43,964 bases of DNA. Origin: Gemmobacter serpentinus. GTDB lineage: Bacteria > Pseudomonadota > Alphaproteobacteria > Rhodobacterales > Rhodobacteraceae. Positions 10,150 through 18,496 of the stretch are shown here, piece after piece. Under the pieces are notes generated by a model. It had not been told where the DNA came from. It searched no databases and saw nothing but the letters and a program-made list of their open reading frames with translations. The stretch is from the NCBI RefSeq assembly GCF_008973825.1, contig NZ_WCHR01000048.1, positions 1 to 43,964 on the forward strand, read 5' to 3'. The position numbers and the translations under genes were made by a program. Within the stretch, counting starts at the first letter, position 1. Every line of letters starts with the position of its first letter.

Positions 10150-10917
10150 ATGATCCCCAGCGTCCGCCAGAACCAGATTCTCGAACTTGCCCGTGCCGAA
10201 GGCAGGGTTCTTGTCGAAGACCTCGCCCACCGATTCGAGGTGACATTGCAGACCATCCGCCGTGATCTCGGCGAATTGGCTGAGGCCGGCCTGCTTGAAC
10301 GCGTGCATGGTGGTGCTGTGCCCCGGACCGGCATGGTCAATCTGGGCTATGAGGCGCGAAGGAAGATGAATTCCGGGGCAAAGGCAGCAATCGCCACCGC
10401 CTGTGCCGCAGCGATACCTGAGAATTCCAGCCTGATCCTGAATCTCGGCACGACGACCGAGGCCGTGGCGCGCGCGCTGATTCATCACCAGAACATCACG
10501 GTGATTACGAACAACATGAATGTTGCCAATATTCTTGCGGACAATCCGGGCTGTGAGATCATGGTAGCCGGCGGAGCTCTGCGACGCTCGGATGGCGGGC
10601 TGGTGGGAGAGTTGGCCACCCAGTTCATTGAGCAATTCAAGGTCGATTACGCGGTGATCGGCACGTCTGCGATGGACCTGGACGGTGATCTTCTTGACTA
10701 TGATCTGGCCGAGGTCAGGGTAAGCCGTGCCATTCTGAAACAGGCAAGACAGGCTTTTCTGGTGACCGATTACAGCAAGCTTGGCCGCTCCGCACCGGCG
10801 CGAATCGCCAGCCTGGCGGAGATCGACATATTGTTCTGCGATCATGCGCTGCCCGAGCCGCTGAGCGAGCGTTGTGCAGAGTGGAGAACCAGTGTTCGAA
10901 TCTGCGATCACGGCTAG
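10150..10917 (+). CDS. glpR: glycerol operon repressor, DeoR family
   Basis: DeoR-family regulator of 255 residues: an N-terminal helix-turn-helix (VEDLAHRFEVTLQTIRRDL, approx. residues 22-40) and a C-terminal sugar-phosphate isomerase-like sensor domain with NLGTTTEAVA and the conserved AVIGTSAMDLDG region. The ATG giving MIPSVRQNQ is chosen because a perfect GAGGAGG lies just upstream; the frame is open further 5' but not family-like. It probably senses glycerol 3-phosphate and controls the divergent glp operon. The gene ends at the first base of an IS481-like element, so the last few residues or its terminator may have been replaced by the insertion. Confidence 0.93.
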   Translation: MIPSVRQNQILELARAEGRVLVEDLAHRFEVTLQTIRRDLGELAEAGLLERVHGGAVPRTGMVNLGYEARRKMNSGAKAAIATACAAAIPENSSLILNLGTTTEAVARALIHHQNITVITNNMNVANILADNPGCEIMVAGGALRRSDGGLVGELATQFIEQFKVDYAVIGTSAMDLDGDLLDYDLAEVRVSRAILKQARQAFLVTDYSKLGRSAPARIASLAEIDILFCDHALPEPLSERCAEWRTSVRICDHG

Positions 10918-10918
10918 G

Positions 10919-11934
10919 TGTTTGATCCCACGGTTTGATGGTGCGATCCTTTCTCTGGAATGGAAGGACGCCCTATGGGGCAAATTCGTCATGGCAGCGC
11001 CACGACCACGCACGCCGTCAGAGCAGCAATACAGCGATCGCAAGCTTCGCTCGCGCAGTTGAGCCGTGAGTTGGGCATCAATCCCAAGACCGTTGCGAAG
11101 TGGCGCAAGCGGGCGACCGTCGAGGATATGAAGACGGGGCCTTCGGAGCCGCGATCCACTGTCCTAACCGAGGCGGAAGAAGCAATGGTCGTAGCATTCC
11201 GACGCCATACGCTGCTGCCATTGGATGACTGCCTTTACGCCCTGCAGCCATCCATTCCCCATCTGACCCGATCCGCGCTGCACCGCTGCCTGCAGCGCCA
11301 CGGCATCTCGCGCCTGCCTGATATGGAGGGCGACAAGCCGAAGCGGTCGAAGTTCAAACGCTACCCGATCGGCTTCTTCCACATCGACATCGCCGAGGTG
11401 CAGACCGCTGAAGGCAAGCTATATTTGTTCGTCGGCATCGACCGCACGAGCAAGTTCGCCGTGACCCAACTCGTCGATAAAGCTGACAGGAAGACAGCCT
11501 GGGAATTCCTTCAGCATATGCTCGAGGCCGTGCCCTACCAGGTTCACACCATTCTCACCGACAACGGCATGCAGTTCGCAGAGCAGCCTCGGAACAGGAA
11601 CACCGTCTATTCCCGGCCGATGCGCTTCGACATGATTTGTGAGGCAAACGGGATCGAGCACAGGCTGACCAAGCCTAATCACCCATGGACCAACGGACAG
11701 GTCGAACGGATGAACCGCACGATCAAGGAGGCCACCGTGAAGCGTTTCCACTACGACAGCCACGACCAGCTGCGAGCACATCTGACGGACTTCATGGCAG
11801 CCTACAACTTCGCTCGAAGGCTAAAGACACTCAGCGGACACACCCCATACGAATACATCTGCAAGATCTGGACATCAGAGCCTGACAGATTCATCCTAAA
11901 CCCGATCCACCAGATGCCGGGACTGAACACCTAC
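10919..11934 (+). mobile_element. IS481-like insertion sequence, right end missing
   Basis: The element starts with TGTTTGATCC immediately after the glpR stop, a typical IS481-group left end. It contains a nearly complete transposase. No inverted copy of the left end (CCGTGGGATCAAACA) is found on the right side up to nosX, and the transposase frame runs through its expected stop into unrelated sequence, so the right end has been deleted. The right boundary given is where family similarity stops (after the GLNT segment). Confidence 0.7.
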
Positions 11935-12069
11935 GCCAGAGGCGCGGGCAATTTCAACATATCCGCCTGCGACCTCTTGGCGCGGGGGCGCATGTGGCAG
12001 AGAAAACTCTGCAAGATCAGCTCCATAATGCGGCCTCTGCCCGGCAATCCGGGAAGGCCGCCAGCATAG
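10975..12069 (+). CDS. IS481-family transposase, altered C-terminus
   Basis: DDE transposase with an N-terminal helix-turn-helix (LAQLSRELGINPKTVAKWRKR, approx. residues 24-44) and an integrase core with HIDIAEV, LTDNGMQF and the E-containing NGQVERMNRTIKEA segment, so the catalytic triad is present. Family members normally stop after HQMPGLNT; here the frame continues for about 45 codons and overlaps the 3' end of nosX on the opposite strand. The extra tail is therefore read from non-IS sequence. Transposition in cis is unlikely because the right end of the element is gone. Confidence 0.85.
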   Translation: MGQIRHGSATTTHAVRAAIQRSQASLAQLSRELGINPKTVAKWRKRATVEDMKTGPSEPRSTVLTEAEEAMVVAFRRHTLLPLDDCLYALQPSIPHLTRSALHRCLQRHGISRLPDMEGDKPKRSKFKRYPIGFFHIDIAEVQTAEGKLYLFVGIDRTSKFAVTQLVDKADRKTAWEFLQHMLEAVPYQVHTILTDNGMQFAEQPRNRNTVYSRPMRFDMICEANGIEHRLTKPNHPWTNGQVERMNRTIKEATVKRFHYDSHDQLRAHLTDFMAAYNFARRLKTLSGHTPYEYICKIWTSEPDRFILNPIHQMPGLNTYARGAGNFNISACDLLARGRMWQRKLCKISSIMRPLPGNPGRPPA

Positions 12070-12931
12070 TCGCCAGATCGCCTTCATCTTCGGTCAGGCA
12101 GGCCGCAGTCGCCAGCGCATCCGCAAGCGCGGCGGTCGGGGCCGAGATGGATATGCTTGCCAGTGTCGATGCCGAAGGCGCTCCGGTCCCTGGATCAAGG
12201 ATGTGACCATCCCGGCCCGCCGCGTCGAATGTGGTGCCAAGCGGGGCTGATGTCGCCAGCGCGCGGGCGGTCAGCGGGATCGTGGCATCACGGCCAGGCG
12301 CCCGGATCGGCCAGGCGTTGCCATCGGGGCGCGGGCCCAATGCGCGGTGTTCTCCGGTGTCGATCAGGATATTGGTCAGCCCTTCGGCCTCCAGCAGCGC
12401 GGCCACCCGGTCGGCGACATAGCCCTGGCCGATGCCGTTCAGCGTGACGGCCATGCCGGGGACGAGGCTGATCCGTTCAGATGTGATCTCCACCCGCTCC
12501 ATGCCAGCCAGCGCCAGGGCGTGTCGGCGTTCGAGAAGCGTCGGGCGGCGGCCTCCGGTCGCAGCCTCGGCCCAGAGCGCCCATAAGGGTTGCAGCGTCA
12601 CGTCAAAGCGCCCGCCGCTGGCCCGGTGAACCGCCTGCGCCTGGGCGAGGCAGTCGAGGAGCTCGAACGGCGGCGCATCAAGCCTCCCCTCGCGGTTCAG
12701 CCGTGAGAGGGCGCTGTCAGAGCGGTAGAGGCTGAGGATGTTTTCCAGTCGGTCGATCTCGCTCAGGCAGCGGGCGGTGATCGCCTCTGCCTCGGGATGG
12801 TCGATCCGGATCGAAGCACGTGCGCCTAGCGCCTGGCCTGCCCAATGCAGCTCGGGCCGCGCGGCGAGGGCGGCGGGCAGACTGGCGGCAGCGGCGGAGA
12901 TGGCAATGAAACGGCGGCGGCTCAGGGACAT
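12017..12931 (-). CDS. nosX: NosX, ApbE-type flavin transferase
   Basis: ApbE-family FMN transferase of 304 residues exported by a twin-arginine signal (SRRRFIAISAAAASLPAALAA, residues 4-24 in part). It attaches FMN covalently to the NosR flavoprotein domain and so supports electron flow to nitrous oxide reductase. The core SLYRSDSALSRLNREG, GGRFDVTLQPLWALW and VTLNGIGQGYVADR segments are present. The ATG giving MSLSRRRF is used; an upstream extension would disrupt the signal peptide. It is the last nos gene, 10 bases after nosL. Its 3' end is only about 80 bases from the truncated IS481-like element, and a short GCAGAG/CTCTGC hairpin (11997-12012) lies just past the stop. Confidence 0.93.
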   Translation of the reverse strand: MSLSRRRFIAISAAAASLPAALAARPELHWAGQALGARASIRIDHPEAEAITARCLSEIDRLENILSLYRSDSALSRLNREGRLDAPPFELLDCLAQAQAVHRASGGRFDVTLQPLWALWAEAATGGRRPTLLERRHALALAGMERVEITSERISLVPGMAVTLNGIGQGYVADRVAALLEAEGLTNILIDTGEHRALGPRPDGNAWPIRAPGRDATIPLTARALATSAPLGTTFDAAGRDGHILDPGTGAPSASTLASISISAPTAALADALATAACLTEDEGDLATMLAAFPDCRAEAALWS

Positions 12932-12941
12932 GGCTATGCCT

Positions 12942-13523
12942 TCAATGTTCGTGGATGGCGCGCAGGCGGTCGGCAAAGTCATCCTCACCGTCCTCGGCTG
13001 TGTTCAGGTCCGGGGCCATTTCGACCGGGGCCAGTACCGCGTCATCGGGGATCTCGGTGAGGGTCAGCACTGCGCCGCCCTCGGCTTTGGCAAAGGCTTC
13101 TGCGGCATCGCGGCTGGAAAAGGGCACAGTTTCGGGCGCGCCCATGCCGCCCTCGCGCGCGGATCCCAGTACATAAAACGCTGCATCGGCGGCGATCCAG
13201 TTGCCCTTGCCCGGAACCTCCCAGGTCGCACCGGCTGCGCCCATGTCATTGACGTAAATCGCCAGTGTCGGGAGGTTTTGCTCGGGCATCCGCAGGTAGG
13301 CGATCGCGTCGCGCACCTGACTGAAGTAAAGCGGCGTGCCGGGCTGGCCCTCAAGATGGATCTGGGCCTTTGGACCGGGGTGTTCCAGCAGGTTCATCTG
13401 GCAGAAATGACCCAGCGTCTCGGCGGTCATATCGACCGGGGTCAGATCCTGCGCGACCTCTTCCTTGCAGGCGCTGAGGGTAAGGGACACGGCCAGCAGG
13501 AACGCGGGGGCAAGACGGATCAT
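12942..13523 (-). CDS. nosL: NosL, copper chaperone lipoprotein
   Basis: Periplasmic lipoprotein of 193 residues with a lipobox LSAC at residues 16-19. NosL proteins bind Cu(I) and help deliver copper to the CuZ site of NosZ together with the NosDFY complex. The conserved GHFCQMNLLEHPGPKAQI segment (metal-binding Cys and Met residues) and the FSQVRDAIAYLRMPEQ region are visible. The ATG overlaps the nosY stop (ATGA). The acidic/His-ending tail (DGEDDFADRLRAIHEH) is unremarkable for the family. Confidence 0.93.
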   Translation of the reverse strand: MIRLAPAFLLAVSLTLSACKEEVAQDLTPVDMTAETLGHFCQMNLLEHPGPKAQIHLEGQPGTPLYFSQVRDAIAYLRMPEQNLPTLAIYVNDMGAAGATWEVPGKGNWIAADAAFYVLGSAREGGMGAPETVPFSSRDAAEAFAKAEGGAVLTLTEIPDDAVLAPVEMAPDLNTAEDGEDDFADRLRAIHEH

Positions 13524-14341
13524 GGCGTGATCTTTCTGAAGGCGGCTACGGCAAGGATAAGGGCAGCGAAGGGCCAGAGCGCCAATGACAGCGCCGATTG
13601 CCAGAGCGGGATCGAGGCGGCAGCGCCCCCCATCCCACCCGCCGCGCCGACAGAGTCTGCGGCGGCGAGGTTGAAGAGGCGGAAGGCATCGGCGGGGTTG
13701 GCGAGCAAGAGCGCAGGCAGTGCCCCGGTGGCGAAGCCCCCGCCCGCGCCAGAGACGACCAGCGCCAGTAGCCCGAGGTCATAAAGCACGACGAGCGCCA
13801 GCCACAGCCCGATGGCAAGGCCCGCAGCACCAGACGGGCGGCGCGACAGCGACGAGAGCAGATAGCCAAACCCGAGGAAGGTCGCGCCCAAAAGCACCGA
13901 GGTCCAGATCAGCCGGATCAGCGCGGGCAGGCCGCGTGCCGCATCCGGGTCGGTCCAGAACGCCGCCATCGCCGCCGCACCATAGCCGAGCGTAACGGCG
14001 ATCCCGAGGATCACCACATGCGCCAGCAGCTTGCCCGCAAGGACACCGGCGCGCGACACGGGATAGGTCAGCAAGAGCGGCAAGGTGCCGCGCTCGACCT
14101 CTCCCGCAACGGCGTCGAAACTCATCAAAAGTGCCAGCAGCGGCACCAGATAGACCGCAAGTGAGGTCAGCGAGACCACGGTGATCGACAGCCGGTCAAC
14201 GCCGACATCTCCCGTCGGCGCGGCCCCTGCGGCGGCAAGAACCAGCGCAAACAGCACCATCAGCCCGGTCGCAATCGCCACCCAGCGGTTGCGCAAAGCG
14301 ATGCGGAATTCGATCCCTGCGGTCGAGAGGATGCGCCTCAT
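13520..14341 (-). CDS. nosY: NosY, ABC permease for NosZ maturation
   Basis: Inner-membrane protein of 273 residues with six predicted transmembrane segments, ABC-2 type. NosY is the membrane component of the NosDFY complex that supports CuZ assembly of nitrous oxide reductase in the periplasm. The conserved FDAVAGEVERGTLPLLLTYP segment marks the family. Four-base overlaps with nosF upstream and nosL downstream show translational coupling. Confidence 0.93.
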   Translation of the reverse strand: MRRILSTAGIEFRIALRNRWVAIATGLMVLFALVLAAAGAAPTGDVGVDRLSITVVSLTSLAVYLVPLLALLMSFDAVAGEVERGTLPLLLTYPVSRAGVLAGKLLAHVVILGIAVTLGYGAAAMAAFWTDPDAARGLPALIRLIWTSVLLGATFLGFGYLLSSLSRRPSGAAGLAIGLWLALVVLYDLGLLALVVSGAGGGFATGALPALLLANPADAFRLFNLAAADSVGAAGGMGGAAASIPLWQSALSLALWPFAALILAVAAFRKITP

Positions 14342-15237
14342 TGCCCGGTCCTCCGGCTGAAATGGGAATAGATGTCTTCAAGGCTCGGCGGCGTCACGTC
14401 GAGATCGGTGATCCTTGGGCCAAAGCCGGTGATGCGTTTGAGAAGCGCGAGTTTCTCCTCCTGGCGGCAACTGATCTGGATCTGGCCGGAGGATAGGAGC
14501 TGCGCCCCGGTGAGGGATTCCATCAGGCTCTCCGCATAGCCCTCTGCCGGGGTCAGGGTGAAGGATACCGGCAGCTCCGCCTGGCGGCGCAGATCGGCTA
14601 GCGTGCCTGCGGCCTCGATCCTGCCTTTCGCGAGGATCAGGATCTGATCGGTGCGGGCCTCGACCTCGGTCAGCACATGGGAAGACAAAAGGATCGACGC
14701 GCCCTCCGCCGCCAGCCCATCGAGAAGCGCGTAGAAATCACGGCGTGAGACCGGATCGAGTCCGGAGGTCGGTTCGTCCAGCACCAGCAGGCGCGGGTGG
14801 CCGATCAGGGTCTGCGCGAGGCCGACGCGCTGGCGCATCCCCTTGGAATATGTGCCGATCCGGCGCTTCGCGGCGTCACGCAACCCAACGCGGGCCAATA
14901 GGTCCTGCGCCTGGCCCGGGGCCTCGCCCCGCAGGCGCAGGTAGTGGCGCAGCTGTTCCTCGCCAGTCAAAGCCGGGTGGAATGCGGCGTTTTCCGGCAG
15001 ATAGGCCACCTGGGCGCGCGCCTGCGCCGATCCGGGGGCCGAGCCGCAGACCGAGATCTCGCCTTCGCTGGCCGGGATCAGCCCGAGGATGATCTTCATC
15101 ATCGTCGATTTGCCCGCGCCATTATGGCCAAGCAGCGCCACGCGCTGGCCGGGGGCGACCGTCAGCGAGACATCCGTGAGCGCCGCGACCGGGCCGAAGC
15201 GTTTAGTGAGATGTGAGATCGTCAGGGTCGATGTCAT
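14338..15237 (-). CDS. nosF: NosF, ABC ATPase for NosZ maturation
   Basis: ABC ATPase of 299 residues with Walker A GHNGAGKST (approx. residues 37-45), signature YSKGMRQR and Walker B LLVLDEPTSGLD. It powers the NosDFY machinery. The start overlaps the 3' end of nosD by 35 bases, which is a longer overlap than the other nos junctions; the ATG is kept because MTSTLTISHLTKRFG is the expected N-terminus. Overlaps nosY by four bases downstream. Confidence 0.94.
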   Translation of the reverse strand: MTSTLTISHLTKRFGPVAALTDVSLTVAPGQRVALLGHNGAGKSTMMKIILGLIPASEGEISVCGSAPGSAQARAQVAYLPENAAFHPALTGEEQLRHYLRLRGEAPGQAQDLLARVGLRDAAKRRIGTYSKGMRQRVGLAQTLIGHPRLLVLDEPTSGLDPVSRRDFYALLDGLAAEGASILLSSHVLTEVEARTDQILILAKGRIEAAGTLADLRRQAELPVSFTLTPAEGYAESLMESLTGAQLLSSGQIQISCRQEEKLALLKRITGFGPRITDLDVTPPSLEDIYSHFSRRTGQ

Positions 15238-16531
15238 CGTAATTTCCAGTGGTCCAGCGGCCTGCGACGGCGGTTTCCGTTGCCGCGATGGCGGGGGGGA
15301 CGGGGATGGTCAGCGGCAGCATCAGGGGCGCGCTGTCGGTCACGCCGCCGGGCATGGTGGCGGGAAAGCTCGACTGGCCCCACCTTATCAGCTGCACGGC
15401 GGGGGAGCCGGTCAGCAGGGCTGCGGAAGGGGTGGACCAGAGGATATGGTCCATCAGATCATTGGGGCGGTAGCTGCCATCGGCGATACCATCGCCGTTC
15501 AGATCATAGGCGGGATGGTCGGACCAGAAATTGCCGCGCCCCTCATGGCTCCATTCCATGAAACGGGTGCCGACATATTTCACCTGGTTCTGATTGCCGA
15601 TGAAAGCGTTTCCGGTCAGCACGTTGCGCTCGGAGCCGGCGGTGAAATGGATGCCGATGCCGCAGCCCTGAAAGCGGTTTGCCCAGATCAGGTTCTTATG
15701 GGCATTATAGATGAAGAGGCATTTCTTCGTGCCGCCCCGGATCAGATTGCCGGTCACATCGGCATTATTGGCGTAGTTCAGCATCAGCCCGTGTTCGCGG
15801 TCGCCAAGGCTGAGATTGTTCAGGATCTTCGTGCGATCCGAGAACATGATCGCAAAGCCGAGATGGTTGCCGATCGAGATATTGCCGGACACTTCGGTCC
15901 TTTGCGTATACATGAAATGCACCGCGAACCGCAGGTCGCGCATGATGTTGCCCCGGTAGATGCTCGACGCGCTGGCGTTCGAGAATATGCCGTCCCGGCC
16001 ATAGCGGATCTCGTTGCCGTCGAGCAGCGTGCCGGGGCTGTTCCAGACATAGATGCCGTTGCCGCGCTCATTCATGCGGTGGTTCTGGCGGCCGGTGATA
16101 TGGTTGCCGATCACCTGAGCATCGCGTCCGCCATGCACGTCGATGCCGTGCATATTGTCGTAAAGCGTCAGGCCGAGGATCTGCACCCGGTCGGCGCCTT
16201 TCAGGATCTTCACCCCGGCATCGAGGTCTTCATTCACGCTGCCCGACGCGGTGACCGAGAAGCCCTTAAGCACCACATCGGCGGCGGTAATGGTGATGAC
16301 AGTGCCTTGGCCGCTGCCGTCGATCACCGCAGCTGCCGGGCCTCGGATCGTCAGGGCGCGGTCAATGATGACGGGGCCCGGATAGGCGCCGTCCTGCAGG
16401 ATCAGCACATCGCCGGGGTCAGCCCCGGCGATGGCTTGCGCCAGGCGGCCCGGACCGGGCACGACCTCACGCTCTGCCGCAAGCGCGGGCAGGGCGAGAA
16501 GGAGGGCAAGGCAGAGGGCCGCGAGGCGCAT
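15203..16531 (-). CDS. nosD: NosD, periplasmic copper-handling beta-helix protein
   Basis: Exported protein of 442 residues with a signal peptide (MRLAALCLALLLALPALA). The rest is a right-handed beta-helix of the NosD/CASH type, seen as repeated N-G-I/N-x-I strands such as VIGNHITGRQ and GNEIRYGRDGIFSN. NosD receives copper from NosL and works with NosFY and NosZ in CuZ maturation. The ATG giving MRLAAL starts five bases after the nosZ stop; the open frame further upstream overlaps nosZ and is not family-like. Confidence 0.93.
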   Translation of the reverse strand: MRLAALCLALLLALPALAAEREVVPGPGRLAQAIAGADPGDVLILQDGAYPGPVIIDRALTIRGPAAAVIDGSGQGTVITITAADVVLKGFSVTASGSVNEDLDAGVKILKGADRVQILGLTLYDNMHGIDVHGGRDAQVIGNHITGRQNHRMNERGNGIYVWNSPGTLLDGNEIRYGRDGIFSNASASSIYRGNIMRDLRFAVHFMYTQRTEVSGNISIGNHLGFAIMFSDRTKILNNLSLGDREHGLMLNYANNADVTGNLIRGGTKKCLFIYNAHKNLIWANRFQGCGIGIHFTAGSERNVLTGNAFIGNQNQVKYVGTRFMEWSHEGRGNFWSDHPAYDLNGDGIADGSYRPNDLMDHILWSTPSAALLTGSPAVQLIRWGQSSFPATMPGGVTDSAPLMLPLTIPVPPAIAATETAVAGRWTTGNYDDIDPDDLTSH

Positions 16532-16535
16532 CGGA

Positions 16536-18479
16536 TCAGCCCTTTTTCGGCTCGACGAACATCCGGCCGCGCATCTCCATATGGAGGGCGTGGCAGAACC
16601 ACTGGCAATAATACCAGTAGACGCCGGCATTGGCGGCGACGAAGGTGACGGAAGAGGTCTGTTGCGGCCCCACCTCCATCGCGACGCCATGGTTGCCCAT
16701 GGTGAAGCCGTGGGTCAGATCGTCAATCTCATCCATATTGGTGACGATGACAGTGACCTCATCGCCCTCCTGAACGGTGAACTCCTCCAGCGAGAAGGAG
16801 GGCGCGACCGAGGACATATAGACCCGCACCTTATTGCCATCGCGGATCACGGTTTCGCACCAGTCGTCGAGATTGATCCCATCCGCCTCGGCCTGTTTGC
16901 GGGTCTCGGCCCACATCGGGTCCTGGCGTTCCCAGACCGATTTGATCCCCGACATGATCGAGGGGTGGACCGCAATCGCGTCATGGGGTTCGGCGAAGGT
17001 CGGGCCGTCATGCACCAGCTTCATCTCATCGCCGGAGATGTCGATCAGCTGGTCATTCTCGGCCTTCAGCGGCCCCACATTCAGGAAGCGGTCTTTCGAG
17101 AATTTGCACAGGCACACCATCCAGTCATTGGTGGCATCGAGCGTCTCGCCCATCACCGTTTTCAGGTGGCCGGGCTGATAATGCACATCCAGCTTGTGTT
17201 TGATCGGATCGACCTTCTCGCCGTTATAGGCACGGATGGCGTCTTCGATGTTCCACTTCACCACCTGGCTGTCGAGGAAGAGCGAGGTATAGGCATTGCC
17301 GCGCCCGTCAAAGGCGGTGTGCAGCGGGCCAAGACCCACCTCGGGTTCGGCCACAACGGCGGAACGCGGCTCGGCATTTTCCGAGAACAGCGCGTCGAAT
17401 TTGGTGACATCCAGCACCGTGACCGTGGGCGACAGCTTGCCCGCGATGCATAGGTGCTTTTTATCGGGCGCCATATTGCAGCCATGCGGGTTATTGGCGA
17501 TCGGGATGTAACGGGTGAATTGCGATTTGGCCTCTTTGCGGCCATCGACAACCTTCACGCCGTTGATTTCCTGATACTGACCGGCGGCGATGGCTTTCTC
17601 GATCTCTTCGATATTGAAGACGACGACATGGTCCATCTCGGATTCGGTCATCTCGGCGAGCGTCATGCCCATTTCCGAGTTATAGGAGGTCGAGAAGGCC
17701 CATTTGCCTGTGTAATCGGCATCGCAATTGTCGAGATTGCCCGAGACCTGGACCTGCCAGGCGACCTGCCAGGCATCGGCATCAACGGCGGTGAAGATGT
17801 TCACATAGGTCGACACATCGCGCATGGTCGAGCCGTCATTGATCAGCGGTGCCTCGTCTTCGCCATTGCAGAAGACATAGTTCGAGCGCGGCCATTTCTG
17901 CGGGCGCAGACCGTGGATCCCCTTGGCGTTCGGAATCTCCAGGATCGCATCGGTCTTCATCACGTCACAACGCACCCGCGCCACGCGGGTATTGGCCTTG
18001 TCGTTCATGAAGAGGAAACGGCCGTCATATTTCCCTTCGGTAAAGGACATATGGACGTGGTGAAGATCGCCATTGTCATGGATCTTCTTGCCGTTCGCCG
18101 CGAGGTGCTTTTTGGTCTTCTCGCTCATGGTGCGCTGGTGGATATGCAGCGATTCATTGGTCTGGCCCCAGCCGGTGGCCGAACAGCGGTTGAAGACCGG
18201 CACCCGCATCAGCTCGCGCATCGAGGGGATGCCGAGGATGCGCAATTCGCCCGCCTGGCCCGAGGACCAGAAGCCGTAGTAATCATCGAGCTGGCCCGGC
18301 GCGATGGAGCCATCGGCCCCTGCCGCCAGCGCCGCGCCCGAGGTCGCAGCCGTGACCGCGCCGATGCCGCCGATGCCAAGCGCCAGCCGTCCCGGCAGCG
18401 ATCCTGCCAGTGCCACAGAGCCTGCGGTCGCGCCAAAGAGCGAGCGGCGGCTGAGGCCTTTTTGTTCGGTCTTATCCAT
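16536..18479 (-). CDS. nosZ: nitrous-oxide reductase, clade I
   Basis: Multicopper enzyme of 647 residues reducing N2O to N2 in the periplasm. A twin-arginine signal ([13 protein letters not shown] at 11-12) places it in clade I (Tat-exported). Histidines for CuZ are visible in [35 protein letters not shown] and AEPHDAI, forming a seven-bladed propeller. The C-terminal cupredoxin domain carries CuA: C625, C629, H633 and M636 in [12 protein letters not shown]. It lies 17 bases after nosR and 4 before nosD. All catalytic ligands appear present, so the enzyme should be functional. Confidence 0.97.
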   Translation of the reverse strand: MDKTEQKGLSRRSLFGATAGSVALAGSLPGRLALGIGGIGAVTAATSGAALAAGADGSIAPGQLDDYYGFWSSGQAGELRILGIPSMRELMRVPVFNRCSATGWGQTNESLHIHQRTMSEKTKKHLAANGKKIHDNGDLHHVHMSFTEGKYDGRFLFMNDKANTRVARVRCDVMKTDAILEIPNAKGIHGLRPQKWPRSNYVFCNGEDEAPLINDGSTMRDVSTYVNIFTAVDADAWQVAWQVQVSGNLDNCDADYTGKWAFSTSYNSEMGMTLAEMTESEMDHVVVFNIEEIEKAIAAGQYQEINGVKVVDGRKEAKSQFTRYIPIANNPHGCNMAPDKKHLCIAGKLSPTVTVLDVTKFDALFSENAEPRSAVVAEPEVGLGPLHTAFDGRGNAYTSLFLDSQVVKWNIEDAIRAYNGEKVDPIKHKLDVHYQPGHLKTVMGETLDATNDWMVCLCKFSKDRFLNVGPLKAENDQLIDISGDEMKLVHDGPTFAEPHDAIAVHPSIMSGIKSVWERQDPMWAETRKQAEADGINLDDWCETVIRDGNKVRVYMSSVAPSFSLEEFTVQEGDEVTVIVTNMDEIDDLTHGFTMGNHGVAMEVGPQQTSSVTFVAANAGVYWYYCQWFCHALHMEMRGRMFVEPKKG

Positions 18480-18496
18480 GATCGGGTTCCTTTCGA

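Noticed and set aside
11997-12012. GCAGAG/CTCTGC hairpin after nosX as a terminator
   Set aside because: The stem is only six base pairs and no T tract follows in the nosX direction, so it is mentioned but not listed as a terminator.
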